A program made the translations under genes and the position numbers. Source: Mycolicibacterium hodleri (GTDB taxonomy: Bacteria; Actinomycetota; Actinomycetes; Mycobacteriales; Mycobacteriaceae). From it: 64,000 nt of DNA. A model generated the notes under the pieces. That model did not search any database, had not been told where the DNA came from, and saw only the letters and a list, made by a program, of their open reading frames with translations. The stretch covers positions 98,615 to 162,614 of the forward strand of contig NZ_RCZG01000010.1 in assembly GCF_006439015.1 (NCBI RefSeq). The letters run 5' to 3'. Below, one piece after another: positions 40,039 through 49,160 of the stretch. The first letter of the stretch is position 1. Every line of letters starts with the position of its first letter.

Positions 40039-40404
40039 ATGCCGAACTTCGAGTTCTCTGCACGCCGCTTCGTCGTAGCCGGCGGATTCGCGTTCGCCGT
40101 CGCCGTGACCCCGATGGTGGCCGCGTTCACCGCGCCAACGATCGTTTCCGGGACCTTGGCCGATTGTGCCTCCGGCGAGGACACCGATCAGTTCACCGGC
40201 TCGTGCGTTCCCTTCGTCGTCCCCAACTCGCCATCGCCGTTCACCACCCCGGCAGGCAACCCTGACATCCCCGAGATCGACGGCATTCCATGCACCGGCC
40301 GCGACTCCGGTGCATGCATCGGCTTGGCCGAGGACGCCCCGCAGTACGTACCTCCGACCTCATCCGTCGGGTCGAGTCCAACCGTCACCGGCTCGACAAA
40401 CTGA
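40039..40404 (+). CDS. small secreted protein, paralogue 2 of 3
   Basis: A 121-residue exported protein beginning MPNFEFSARRFVVAGGFAFA. The four mature Cys have the same layout as in the first paralogue (CASGEDTDQF, GSCVPFVVPNSP, GIPCTGRDSGACIGL), and the ends EDAPQYV and TVGSSP/TVTGSTN are nearly identical, so these two are the closest pair. It starts at ATG 40039, the predicted transcription start. Function unknown. Confidence 0.75.
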   Translation: MPNFEFSARRFVVAGGFAFAVAVTPMVAAFTAPTIVSGTLADCASGEDTDQFTGSCVPFVVPNSPSPFTTPAGNPDIPEIDGIPCTGRDSGACIGLAEDAPQYVPPTSSVGSSPTVTGSTN

Positions 40405-40436
40405 ATGGAACCTGTGCAGATTCAGTGCACCTTCCC

Positions 40437-40442
40437 TACAAT
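40437..40442 (+). promoter_or_regulatory. -10 box of small secreted protein 3
   Basis: TACAAT in the same CTTCCCTACAAT block as at 40021, but here about 58 bases before ATG 40501, so this transcript has a leader of about 50 bases. Confidence 0.5.
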
Positions 40443-40500
40443 TCACGCGACGAGCCGTCAATTACCCCGGTGAACGCCGGTAACCACAGAAAGCGTGACC

Positions 40501-40857
40501 ATGGCGCACCTTGAGTTCTCTGCACGACGCATGATCCTTGCCGGCGGATTCGCGCTTGCCGTCGCCGCCGGTCCCGCCGTGGCCGCGGTCACTGTGGCGA
40601 CCGCCAATGCCGCGCCTGCCGCGTCGTGCCCCGCCGGCGAAGAAGAGGACATGTTCACGGGCTCGTGCCTCCCACACACGGTCCCCAACTCGCCGACGAA
40701 CAACGGTTACCCCGCGTCGCCGGTCTCGGAATCTCCCAATCAGCTGCCGACGGTCGATGGCGTTCCCTGCACGGGCGCCAACACGGGGAAGTGCATCGGC
40801 CTGCAGGAGAATGGGGACAATTTCGTGCAGCCCCCGACGAGCATCAACGGCCAGTAA
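40501..40857 (+). CDS. small secreted protein, paralogue 3 of 3
   Basis: A 118-residue exported protein beginning MAHLEFSARRMILAGGFALA, with the signal cleaved near ANA/AP. It keeps the four-Cys layout (SCPAGEEEDMF, GSCLPHTVPNSP, GVPCTGANTGKCIGL) but the tail differs (QENGDNFVQPPTS). It is the most diverged of the three. ATG 40501 is preferred to GTG 40495 because AGAAAG lies upstream. The intergenic block before it resembles that before paralogue 2. Confidence 0.73.
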   Translation: MAHLEFSARRMILAGGFALAVAAGPAVAAVTVATANAAPAASCPAGEEEDMFTGSCLPHTVPNSPTNNGYPASPVSESPNQLPTVDGVPCTGANTGKCIGLQENGDNFVQPPTSINGQ

Positions 40858-40892
40858 TGGCGATCACGCACTAGGTGGCGCTCCGAGTCGCC

Positions 40893-40898
40893 TAGAGT
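40893..40898 (+). promoter_or_regulatory. -10 box of the small gene before otsA
   Basis: TAGAGT lies 6 bases before ATG 40905, a leaderless start for the small gene and otsA. Confidence 0.45.
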
Positions 40899-40904
40899 TG
40901 GTCC

Positions 40905-41069
40905 ATGGCTGCCAAACCAGATCCTGCCGAAATCGGTGACGTCGAGCCTCTGGCCGACAGCACTGCCCGCATGGCCAGGCGAGTCGTAGCCGCCTACGCC
41001 ACCGACGCCGACGAGTGTCGTGTCTTCTTGTCCATGCTGGGTATCGGCCCGGCGAAGCTCGAGGCGTAG
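40905..41069 (+). CDS. small conserved protein upstream of otsA (Rv3489-like)
   Basis: A 54-residue protein starting MAAKPDPAEIGDVEPLA and ending LSMLGIGPAKLEA. It is acidic at the N-terminus and mostly helical, with no signal or membrane span. Its TAG stop directly abuts the otsA GTG, so the two are coupled. M. tuberculosis has a similar short gene (Rv3489) in the same place. Function unknown; a regulatory or leader role for otsA is possible. Confidence 0.78.
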   Translation: MAAKPDPAEIGDVEPLADSTARMARRVVAAYATDADECRVFLSMLGIGPAKLEA

Positions 41070-42539
41070 GTGAGCTCAGGAGGAGACCAATCGGTCGACT
41101 CCGGTAGCTCCGATTTCGTGGTGGTGGCCAACCGGCTGCCGATCGACATGGAGCGACTCTCCGACGGCACCACGACGTACAAGCGCAGCCCGGGTGGGCT
41201 GGTGACCGCGTTGGAGCCGCTATTGCGGCGGCGGCGCGGGGCGTGGATCGGCTGGCCCGGCATCACCGACGGCGACGAGGACCCGATCGTCGAGGACGAC
41301 CTCGAGATGCGGCCGGTGCGACTGTCGGCCGACGACTTCGCCGACTACTACGAGGGTTTCTCGAACGCGACTCTCTGGCCGCTCTACCACGACGTCATCG
41401 TCAAACCGATCTACCACCGGAAATGGTGGGACAGCTATGTCGACGTGAACCGCCGCTTCGCCGAGGCGACGGTGAAGGCGGCAGCGCAGGGCGCCACGGT
41501 TTGGATCCAGGACTACCAGTTACAGCTGGTGCCGAAGATGCTGCGCATGCTGCGACCGGACCTCACCATCGGTTTCTTCCTTCACATTCCGTTCCCCCCC
41601 GTCGAACTGTTCATGCAGATGCCGTGGCGCACGGAGATCATCGAGGGGCTTCTCGGGGCCGACCTGGTCGGATTCCATCTTCCCGGTGGCGCGCAGAACT
41701 TCCTGATCCTGGCGCGGCGGCTCGTCGGCGCCAACACCTCGCGGGCCAGCGTCGGCGTCCGTTCCCGCTTCGGCGAGATCCAGGTCGGCTTCCGCGCGGT
41801 CAAGGTCGGCGCCTTCCCGATCTCCATCGATTCCGCGGAACTGGACACCAAGGCGCGCAACCGCGACGTCCGGCAGCGGGCCAAGCAGATTCGCGTCGAC
41901 CTGGGCAATCCCCGAAAGATTCTTCTCGGTGTCGATCGTCTCGACTACACAAAGGGCATCGACGTTCGGCTCAATGCCTTCTCGGAACTCCTCGACGAGG
42001 GCAGGGTCAATCCCGAGGACACCGTGTTGGTGCAGTTGGCAACGCCGAGCCGCGAGCGGGTCGAGAGCTACAGGGTGATGCGCGGGGACATCGAGCGCCA
42101 GGTCGGCCACATCAACGGCGAGTACGGCAAGGTGGGACACCCGGTCGTGCACTACCTGCACCAGGCGCTGCCACGTGACGAACTGATCGCGTTCTTCGTC
42201 GCCGCCGACGTCATGTTGGTGACGCCGCTGCGCGATGGAATGAACCTGGTCGCCAAGGAGTACGTCGCGTGCCGCAGCGACCTCGGCGGCGCCCTGGTGC
42301 TAAGCGAGTTCACCGGCGCCGCAGCCGAACTCCGGCAGGCCTATCTCACCAATCCGCACCACCTCGACGGAGTCAAGGACTCCATCGAGGCGGCATTGAC
42401 TCAGGTCCCCGAGGACGGGCGGCGACGCATGCGGGCGCTGCGCAGACAGGTGCTGGCCCACGACGTGGACCGCTGGGCCCGCTCGTTCCTCGACGCCCTC
42501 GCCGCCACGCGCAGCGACGGTGCTCCTAGATCGGAGTGA
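41070..42539 (+). CDS. otsA: trehalose-6-phosphate synthase
   Basis: A 489-residue GT20 enzyme that joins UDP- or ADP-glucose and glucose-6-phosphate into trehalose-6-phosphate, feeding trehalose and hence mycolate carrier lipids. It shows FVVVANRLPIDMERL, RSPGGLVTALEPLL, VWIQDYQLQLVP, FFLHIPFPP, GVDRLDYTKGIDV and the C-terminal EYVACRS. GTG 41070 touches the previous stop. Its last 14 bases overlap the convergent mce-associated gene, as in the Rv3490-Rv3492c arrangement. Confidence 0.96.
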   Translation: MSSGGDQSVDSGSSDFVVVANRLPIDMERLSDGTTTYKRSPGGLVTALEPLLRRRRGAWIGWPGITDGDEDPIVEDDLEMRPVRLSADDFADYYEGFSNATLWPLYHDVIVKPIYHRKWWDSYVDVNRRFAEATVKAAAQGATVWIQDYQLQLVPKMLRMLRPDLTIGFFLHIPFPPVELFMQMPWRTEIIEGLLGADLVGFHLPGGAQNFLILARRLVGANTSRASVGVRSRFGEIQVGFRAVKVGAFPISIDSAELDTKARNRDVRQRAKQIRVDLGNPRKILLGVDRLDYTKGIDVRLNAFSELLDEGRVNPEDTVLVQLATPSRERVESYRVMRGDIERQVGHINGEYGKVGHPVVHYLHQALPRDELIAFFVAADVMLVTPLRDGMNLVAKEYVACRSDLGGALVLSEFTGAAAELRQAYLTNPHHLDGVKDSIEAALTQVPEDGRRRMRALRRQVLAHDVDRWARSFLDALAATRSDGAPRSE

Positions 42540-43020
42540 TGTCGTTGATCCGCCAGTCCTGGCCGACCTTCTCGTAGTCGACCCGTAGGCGGCTGCCGTC
42601 GTAGAGCGGTTGCTTCGTCTTGTCGGTGAGTACGCGATTCATGTACACCATCACCGAACCCGAGTCACGATGCGCGTCGAGCATTCCGACGCCGACGACG
42701 TTGACTTGGCTGATGATCTGACGTTCCCGCGCCGCGGGGATGACGTTCTTGGTCGTGTCGTCCTCATACTGACGGCGAAAATCCGGCGTCAACAATTTGT
42801 ACGCGTCGGTCCGACTGCGCTCGATCGTCTGGTAGTCGAACCCGAGGATGATCGGAATCTGTTGCGCCGCAAGCTCGGGCAGCTCGGTCCTGGCCTGCTG
42901 TTCGCCGGTGCGCTCGACACGGTTCCAGTACAGATTCCCGCCGACCCCGCCAAGGGCGATGAACCCGGCCGCCAAGAGCACGCCGACGGCCACGACGAAC
43001 CTCGAGCTCCAGCGACCCAT
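42526..43020 (-). CDS. Mce-associated membrane protein (Rv3492c-like)
   Basis: A 164-residue protein with one N-terminal membrane span (VVAVGVLLAAGFIALGGVGG) and an extracytoplasmic NTF2-like domain. Mce-associated proteins support assembly or stability of Mce transporters. Its ATG at 43020 overlaps the stop of the previous gene (ATGA). It is the last gene of the mce4 operon and overlaps the end of otsA by 14 bases. Confidence 0.88.
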   Translation of the reverse strand: MGRWSSRFVVAVGVLLAAGFIALGGVGGNLYWNRVERTGEQQARTELPELAAQQIPIILGFDYQTIERSRTDAYKLLTPDFRRQYEDDTTKNVIPAARERQIISQVNVVGVGMLDAHRDSGSVMVYMNRVLTDKTKQPLYDGSRLRVDYEKVGQDWRINDITPI

Positions 43021-43733
43021 CAGTTGCCCCCATCGGGGTATTTCAAGTCATAACCCGTCATGTGACCGTTGTCGTCCTCGTGCACGATCACCCGCAGCCG
43101 GTAGGGCTTCGACGGTGAGTTGACGCCGTCGAGGTTGGTCACGGTCACGCGCACCGACACCAGCACGGATGCGTTGTCCGCCGTGTCGTCGACCTTCTCC
43201 AGAGCGGCACCGTTGATCACGGCTTCGGAGCTGGCGTTCGTGTCGCGGAAGATCGCCTTCAGATTCTCGACGTTGTTGCCTTGGCTCATCATGTCGCGCA
43301 AGGGACCGCTGATGCCGTTCACGAACCGGTTCACGCTGTCGTCGATGGTGTCCTGCGTGTAGCTGAACATGTTCACCACGGTCTGTGATGCGGTGTCGAC
43401 GAACTCTTGGTCGCGCGCGTTCGCCGCCGAGGCGTGATGCTGCTGCGTGGAGAGAATCGCGACCACCCCGGCGAGGGCGGCAACCAGCACGGCGGTGATC
43501 CCCAGCGCGAGGCCTGCGACCAGCATGCGGTGCGGCTGCCTGCGCGGTGGCGCGAGAGGCTTCACCGGCCGCACATGGGCGACCGACGGCGAGTCGACGA
43601 CTACCTGGGCAGCGGCCCTCGGAGCATCCGGCGAAGCCGGGCCCGCGGCCCGTGATGCCCGCCGGCGGGCGGCGGCCTTCCTCGCCGATCCCGGTGTCTC
43701 ACTAGTCGATTCGCCGGAAGTCGTAACTGTCAT
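43020..43733 (-). CDS. Mce-associated membrane protein (Rv3493c-like)
   Basis: A 237-residue protein: a cytoplasmic Ala/Arg/Pro-rich N-terminal 75 residues, one span (MLVAGLALGITAVLVAALAG) and an extracytoplasmic domain like that of the next gene (YTQDTIDDSVNRF). ATG 43733 has GGGAGG upstream; TTG 43775 would add 14 residues. The adjacent region (43735-43760) contains GGCAGGAGCGAT, partly similar to the repeat at 4313. Follows mce4F after 42 bases. Confidence 0.85.
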   Translation of the reverse strand: MTVTTSGESTSETPGSARKAAARRRASRAAGPASPDAPRAAAQVVVDSPSVAHVRPVKPLAPPRRQPHRMLVAGLALGITAVLVAALAGVVAILSTQQHHASAANARDQEFVDTASQTVVNMFSYTQDTIDDSVNRFVNGISGPLRDMMSQGNNVENLKAIFRDTNASSEAVINGAALEKVDDTADNASVLVSVRVTVTNLDGVNSPSKPYRLRVIVHEDDNGHMTGYDLKYPDGGN

Positions 43734-43775
43734 CGGTCCTCCCGGATCGCTCCTGCCCTCCGACACGTCGATCAA

Positions 43776-45485
43776 TTACGCCTGCCTCGGATCCAACATC
43801 AGGTCCACCCACGTCTCCGCGGGACTGACCTTGTCCATGCCACCGGCATAGACGCCCGTTCCCCCTGCGGGGTCGACGAACACACCGGTCTTGGAATCGT
43901 ACGTGGCGGCAGCCGGTCCACTCGCCTGCGGAGGCGTCGCCTCCGACGGTAGGAGCGGTCCCTGGCCGGGAGGCAGCTCGGCCGGCGGCGGAGCATCAGC
44001 CGGCGGCGCGGGCGCACCGGGAGGCGTCCTGGCGTACGGCGGCACGATCTGGTCCGGTGGCGCGTAAAAGGGTAGCGGCGGCGGTGGCCCGTTGTCGTTG
44101 GGCGGCACCGGGAGCGGGAACGGTGCGTTCGGCGCCGGTCCAGGTCCTGGCGGAACCCCCGGCGGGAGCTGCACCACCGGCGGTCCTGGGTCGTAGTCCG
44201 CGCCCGGCGGGATGTTCGGGAACTTGTTGGGCGGCGTGATGTTCCGGTCGTTGGTGACCGGAGTGCCGTAGGGCACCGGAGGGCCACGCCACGGGTTGCT
44301 GCCGATCGGAACGTAGCCGCGGGGATCGCGGCACAACTGAATCGTCGGAGCCCGCTTGCCGGGAAACTCTTGACACGGATAGTTGCGGGCACCGCGCACG
44401 ACCGCCGGATCACTCTGCGCGGTCTTGCAGTACAGATCCGTGGGCAGGTCGCGCAGCGTGGTGTCGCCCGGCGACCTGATCAACGGGGGCGGGATGAAGC
44501 CCGTCGAGCAGGGCGGTGGGTCACCGAGATCGACCTTGAAGTCGAGCTTGCCGCCCTCGTCCGCGGGGAGGCCACCAGCCACGGTCGTCAGCCCGGCCAG
44601 CAGCGCCGGAAAGATCACCAGCGCCTGCTCGATCGACTTTCGGTAGATGACGCCGATGCGACCGAAGTTGGCCAGGTTCGCGGCCAGCATCGGGAAGTTG
44701 GGGCGAATGCCGTCGAAGGTGGCGTTGGCAGCCTGGGTGGCGCCGGGAACCGTCTCGAGCACGGATCGCAGTTGCGGATCGGCGTTCGCGGCCTCGGCGG
44801 TGAACCGCGCGAGACCGTCGGACAGCAGCTTGATGTCGTCACCGCTCTGAATCTGCGAGTCCAGGAACGGTCCGATCTGATCGATCAGCTGGGAGATCTG
44901 GCCGTAGTTGTTGTTGGCCTCGTCGATGAGAAGTCGAGACGACTTGATCATGCGGGCCAACTCCGGCCCGGACCCGTTGAACGCCTTGAACGTCTCCCGA
45001 AGGAGATCCTGCAGTCGCGTGTCGCCGATGCTGTTGACCAACGACTCGGCCTGAGTCAGCAGAGCGGAGATGTCCTGGCCGACGGCGGTGCGGTCGACCC
45101 CGATGTTGGATCCGTCGCGCAGCAACCCCTTCGATGGATCAGCAGGCGGCACCAGGTCGATGTACTGCTCACCGATCGCCGAGACGCTCTTGACGGTCGC
45201 CGTGACGTTGTCGGGAACCGGCGTATTGGAGTTGAGCCGCATCGAGGCCACGACGCCGTCGTCGTCCAGACCCACCTGCTCCACTCGGCCGATGGTGACT
45301 CCGCGGTAGGTGACGTTCGCATTCTCGTAGAGGCCGCCACCGGCTTTGAAGTTCGCGGTGACGTCATAGGCACCGATGCCGACCACTGCGGGCAGATGAA
45401 GATAGAACGCGGAGATGGCCCCGACGCACACGACCGTGACGACGGCGAAGATCGACAGTTGCACTCGTGTAAGGCGATCCAACAT
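43776..45485 (-). CDS. mce4F: Mce4F, sterol-importer substrate-binding protein
   Basis: A 569-residue Mce-family subunit. One N-terminal span (about 8-28), the MCE domain (TANFKAGGGLYENANVTYRGVTIGRV), a long helical needle-forming region and a 200-residue Pro-rich C-terminus (PPPPLPFYAPPDQIVPPYA). Six Mce proteins assemble into the periplasmic channel for cholesterol import. Its ATG directly follows the mce4E stop. The Pro-rich tail is long but usual for Mce4F. Confidence 0.95.
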   Translation of the reverse strand: MLDRLTRVQLSIFAVVTVVCVGAISAFYLHLPAVVGIGAYDVTANFKAGGGLYENANVTYRGVTIGRVEQVGLDDDGVVASMRLNSNTPVPDNVTATVKSVSAIGEQYIDLVPPADPSKGLLRDGSNIGVDRTAVGQDISALLTQAESLVNSIGDTRLQDLLRETFKAFNGSGPELARMIKSSRLLIDEANNNYGQISQLIDQIGPFLDSQIQSGDDIKLLSDGLARFTAEAANADPQLRSVLETVPGATQAANATFDGIRPNFPMLAANLANFGRIGVIYRKSIEQALVIFPALLAGLTTVAGGLPADEGGKLDFKVDLGDPPPCSTGFIPPPLIRSPGDTTLRDLPTDLYCKTAQSDPAVVRGARNYPCQEFPGKRAPTIQLCRDPRGYVPIGSNPWRGPPVPYGTPVTNDRNITPPNKFPNIPPGADYDPGPPVVQLPPGVPPGPGPAPNAPFPLPVPPNDNGPPPPLPFYAPPDQIVPPYARTPPGAPAPPADAPPPAELPPGQGPLLPSEATPPQASGPAAATYDSKTGVFVDPAGGTGVYAGGMDKVSPAETWVDLMLDPRQA

Positions 45486-46679
45486 CTAGGGTGTGCCCCC
45501 GTCGTGCTGAGTTGCCTCGCCCGGCGGAATCTTGAACGGGTCGGCGGCTTGACCGGACAGATTGGACATCGCTCCGGTGAGGAAGTCCGGCGGATTGATG
45601 ACTTCGGCCATGTGCTTCATGTTCGGGTCCAGGCCCTTTGAGGTGGTGAACACCGACTCACCGGTACGCCGCACCGTCAGGTCGAACGTCACGAAGACGT
45701 TCAGGTAGTCACCGCGTACGGCGTTACGCAAGTACTTGTAGTGGAAGGGGAACGTGGGCAGAAACTCGAGATCCTTGATGAAGTCATCGGCATTGTCGTT
45801 GAGCGCCTTGATGACCGGATAGAGATCCTTGAAGTCCGCCGCGAAGTCGCCCTTGATGCCTTCGAGCACGCGCGAGCCCACGTTCGCGAAGGTGCGAAGG
45901 GCCGTGAAGGCGTCGACGATGTTGTCGCGATTGTCGTTGAGCACCTCCAGTGCCGCAGGCAGCGTGTCCAGCGTGCGCCCGAGACTGTCCTTGCCACGAG
46001 CGAGGATGCCCGCGAAGCGGTTCAACCCGTCCAGGGCGGCGACGATGTCGGTCGTCTGCTGGTTCAACGACGTCGTCAGCTCGGCCAGCCGTGGAAGCAG
46101 GTCGCCGAACTGTCCCGTCCGGCCGGCCACTGCGTTGTAGAGCTCATCGGTAACGTCCTGTATTGCACCAAGATTGCCCTTGTTGACCACGACGCCCAGC
46201 GACGAGAGCACTTCTTCGGTGGTCGGATAGCGGCCGGCTCGCGCCAACGGGATGTTCGAGCCCTCGCGGAGCCTGCCCTGGCCGGCTTCGTCCGCGGGCG
46301 GGGCGAGGTCGATGTGTTGCGACCCGAGGAGCGAGGTCTGGGCGACCTTTGCCGTCGCGTTCTCCGGAAGGTCGACGCCCCCGTTCAAGGACACCTTGAC
46401 GGCGGCGAAGAAGCTGCCGTCTGTCCGCTGGACGGCCTCGATGCCGGACACGCTGCCGACAGTCACGTCGTCGACCATCACCGGGGAGTTCTGCGGCAAC
46501 GTCGCCACGTCGGGCAGTTCCACCGTGATCGTGTAGGAACCGCTGCCGTGCCCCTCAGTGCCCGGCATATCGAGCGAGTTCAGGCCGCCGAAGGCGCAGC
46601 CCGCCAGCAGGACGGCCCCAGAACCGATGGCCACGGCGTTACGCCCCGCGCGCAAAGCCTTGCGTTGCAACGCCTTCAT
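45486..46679 (-). CDS. mce4E: Mce4E lipoprotein (LprN-type)
   Basis: A 397-residue lipoprotein and the only lipid-anchored Mce4 subunit. The lipobox is LLAGC (about residue 26) in place of a membrane span. The MCE domain follows (YTITVELPDVATLPQNSPVM and VSGIEAVQR), then the helical region. ATG 46679 gives a normal signal; an upstream start at 46745 would put 22 residues of mce4D-overlapping sequence before it. It starts one base from the mce4D stop. Confidence 0.94.
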   Translation of the reverse strand: MKALQRKALRAGRNAVAIGSGAVLLAGCAFGGLNSLDMPGTEGHGSGSYTITVELPDVATLPQNSPVMVDDVTVGSVSGIEAVQRTDGSFFAAVKVSLNGGVDLPENATAKVAQTSLLGSQHIDLAPPADEAGQGRLREGSNIPLARAGRYPTTEEVLSSLGVVVNKGNLGAIQDVTDELYNAVAGRTGQFGDLLPRLAELTTSLNQQTTDIVAALDGLNRFAGILARGKDSLGRTLDTLPAALEVLNDNRDNIVDAFTALRTFANVGSRVLEGIKGDFAADFKDLYPVIKALNDNADDFIKDLEFLPTFPFHYKYLRNAVRGDYLNVFVTFDLTVRRTGESVFTTSKGLDPNMKHMAEVINPPDFLTGAMSNLSGQAADPFKIPPGEATQHDGGTP

Positions 46680-46680
46680 G

Positions 46681-48105
46681 CTAGCCACCCCCCTGTTCGG
46701 CGGGCAACGGCTCACCGGGCGCCGGTCCGGGCAGCGGCCCGGCACCGTCCGGGGATCCGCTGGTCGGCGCGTACCCCTCCGCAGGCGCGCCGACCTGCGA
46801 CACCTGACCCGGAATCGGGGGCGGCGGCAGAAGGAGGTCGCTGATCCTGCCGTCGGGTCCGATGGTCGGCGGCGTCACGCCGGGTGCCGGTTGCCACTGC
46901 AGGTACGGCACTGGCGTCTGCGCCTTGGCCTCGGTCTCCGGTGTGTCGTAGATGATCTGGCCCTTGTACGCCGTGATGCTGTTGATCGGGTGAAACAGGA
47001 TCGGCGGGTAGTTGACCGCGAGGCGCTTGAACACGGGCCCCATCCGTTGGCGGCAGATCTCGGCCCGCTTGTAGTTGTCGGGTGAGGCGCCGACGTCGAA
47101 CGTGCCACCACAGATGAACTGCACCGGGTTGGCGAAGTTGGGCAGCGACAACAGGCCGCCGACGGTGCCTTGGGCGGGGTTGTAGATGTTGTAGAAGTTC
47201 TGCAGGCCGTTGGGCGTGACGTGCAGGATCTGCTCGATGTCATCGCTGTGCTCGGTAAGCAGGTTGGTGAAGTCGGTGAGCTTGCCGATTTGTCCGATCA
47301 ACGCCTCGTTGTTCTCGTTGAGGAAGCCCTTGACGTCGGCCAGTGCCTGATTCAGCGTCCCGAGCGTCTGATCGAGATCCTTCGAGCTGTCCGCGAGCAC
47401 CTGGGACACCGAGGCGACGTGATGGGAGAACTGCACGATCTGCTCGTTGCTGTTCGCCAGAGCATTCACCAGCACCTGCAGGTTGCGTACCGTCCCGAAC
47501 AGATCGGTGCGCGAATCTCCGAGGCGTCCTGCCGTCTGAGACAGTTCGCGCAGCGCGTTGCGGAACGAGTCGCCGTTGCCGTCGAAGGTGTCGGCGGCCT
47601 GGTTCACGACCGCAGCGAGCGGCCCCTGCATGTCGCCCTGCTTCGGGCCGAGGGACGCGCTGAGCTTGGTGAGCTGCTCCTTCACGTCGTCCCATTCGAC
47701 GGGCACTCCGGTACGGTCCATGCCGATCTGCGCGCCATCGGCCAACGCGGGACCGCTGGTGTACGCGGGGGTGAATTGAATGAATCTGGCCGACACCAGG
47801 TTCGGCGAGATGATGATGGCCCGTGCGTCGGCGGGCAGCTTGACGCCGTCATCGACGGTCATCGTGACCTTGACATCGTCGGCGCGAGGCTCGATGGACT
47901 TGATGGTGCCGACCGGGACGCCGACCACCCGCACGTCGTCACTCGGGTAGAGGCCGACCGTGGACGGGAAGTACGCAACCACTTCGTGACCCTTGCCCGA
48001 GGGCCACACCGTATAGACGCCACCGATCAGCGCTGCCACCAACATGCCGACGACCGCGTCGCGCAGACCTCGATTGCGTGAGCTCGTCGAATTCTCCTTG
48101 GTCAT
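46681..48105 (-). CDS. mce4D: Mce4D subunit
   Basis: A 474-residue Mce protein with an N-terminal span (VVGMLVAALIGGVYTVW), an MCE domain (VVAYFPSTVGLYPSDDVRVV and GVPVGTIKSIEPRADDV), a long helical stretch and a Pro-rich C-terminus. Its ATG overlaps the mce4C stop by 4 bases, so the genes are coupled. Part of the sterol-import channel. Confidence 0.95.
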   Translation of the reverse strand: MTKENSTSSRNRGLRDAVVGMLVAALIGGVYTVWPSGKGHEVVAYFPSTVGLYPSDDVRVVGVPVGTIKSIEPRADDVKVTMTVDDGVKLPADARAIIISPNLVSARFIQFTPAYTSGPALADGAQIGMDRTGVPVEWDDVKEQLTKLSASLGPKQGDMQGPLAAVVNQAADTFDGNGDSFRNALRELSQTAGRLGDSRTDLFGTVRNLQVLVNALANSNEQIVQFSHHVASVSQVLADSSKDLDQTLGTLNQALADVKGFLNENNEALIGQIGKLTDFTNLLTEHSDDIEQILHVTPNGLQNFYNIYNPAQGTVGGLLSLPNFANPVQFICGGTFDVGASPDNYKRAEICRQRMGPVFKRLAVNYPPILFHPINSITAYKGQIIYDTPETEAKAQTPVPYLQWQPAPGVTPPTIGPDGRISDLLLPPPPIPGQVSQVGAPAEGYAPTSGSPDGAGPLPGPAPGEPLPAEQGGG

Positions 48106-49160
48106 GGCGACTTCGGCCTGATGACGGTGCGCTCGGAGATGAATCCGCGGAGATAGTCCGCCAAGCTGTCCGGCAACTTGCCCGGCTGGAAGTAGGTGTC
48201 CAGCAACACCTCCGAGAGGCTGGCGGGCGGCAGACCGTAGAGATTGATCTGGAAGCCGGGACCGGAGCCGACCACCTCTCCGAGCGCGGTCGCGTAGGGA
48301 GGCAGTCGGCGCAACGCCTCGCCGATGTGATCGCGCCGCTCCAACAGGTTGTCGAGCACGGCGTTCAGCTTTTGCAGGGCCGGTCCGAACTCGCGCTTGT
48401 TGTCGGCGACGAATCCCGAGAGTTGTTCGGAGACAGCCTGAATGCCGCCGATCAGATTGCTCAACGCTTGGCGCTTCTCGTCCAGGGCGGCGAACAGCAG
48501 ATTGCCGTCGGTGATGAGCTGGTTGACCTGACCCGCACGCTGGGCCAACGTGTCGGACACCTTCTTGGCGCGGGCCAGGAGCTGTTCGAGTGCCTCGTCG
48601 CGCTTGTTCAGGCTACGCGACAGATCTGTGACACCGTCGAGAGCACCGCGGAGTTGCGGCGTTGCGTCGTGCAATGTTTCGGTCAGCGTGGCCAACGCCT
48701 GCTCGAATTTGGGCTTGTCCAGTTCGCTCGCGTTCTGCCCGAGGTCCTGCAACGCGGTGTTGAGGGTGTAGGGAGTCGTCGTGCGGCCCAGGGGGATCAT
48801 CGTCGTGCTTCCCGCCCCCTTGGGGGTCACGGCGAGCGACTTCTGGCCGAGGACAGTATCGGTCTTGATCGCCACCAGGGACTGGTCGCCGACCCGGACC
48901 TTACGGTCGACGGTGAACTTCACCAGGGCCGAATCGCCTGCGAGTTCGACCGAACCGACCTTGCCGACCTTGATACCCGACACGTTGACGTCGTTGCCCG
49001 GGGTGATGCCGCCCGCGTCGCTGAAGTACGCCTCGTAGTTCTTGCCCTGGGGCCAGAACGGGAGGCCGCTGTAACCGAAGGACACCAGCACCAGGCATGC
49101 CACGATGGCGATACCGAAGATTCCGGTGCGGACGGGATTGCTTTCGCCGGGCCTAGCCAT
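48102..49160 (-). CDS. mce4C: Mce4C subunit
   Basis: A 352-residue Mce protein: one span (TGIFGIAIVACLVLVSFGYS), an MCE domain (YEAYFSDAGGITPGNDVNVS and GIKVGKVGSVELAGD) and a long helical region; unlike D and F it has no Pro-rich tail. ATG 49160 gives a normal short cytoplasmic N-terminus and follows GGGGAGG. It overlaps the mce4B stop by 8 bases. Confidence 0.95.
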   Translation of the reverse strand: MARPGESNPVRTGIFGIAIVACLVLVSFGYSGLPFWPQGKNYEAYFSDAGGITPGNDVNVSGIKVGKVGSVELAGDSALVKFTVDRKVRVGDQSLVAIKTDTVLGQKSLAVTPKGAGSTTMIPLGRTTTPYTLNTALQDLGQNASELDKPKFEQALATLTETLHDATPQLRGALDGVTDLSRSLNKRDEALEQLLARAKKVSDTLAQRAGQVNQLITDGNLLFAALDEKRQALSNLIGGIQAVSEQLSGFVADNKREFGPALQKLNAVLDNLLERRDHIGEALRRLPPYATALGEVVGSGPGFQINLYGLPPASLSEVLLDTYFQPGKLPDSLADYLRGFISERTVIRPKSP

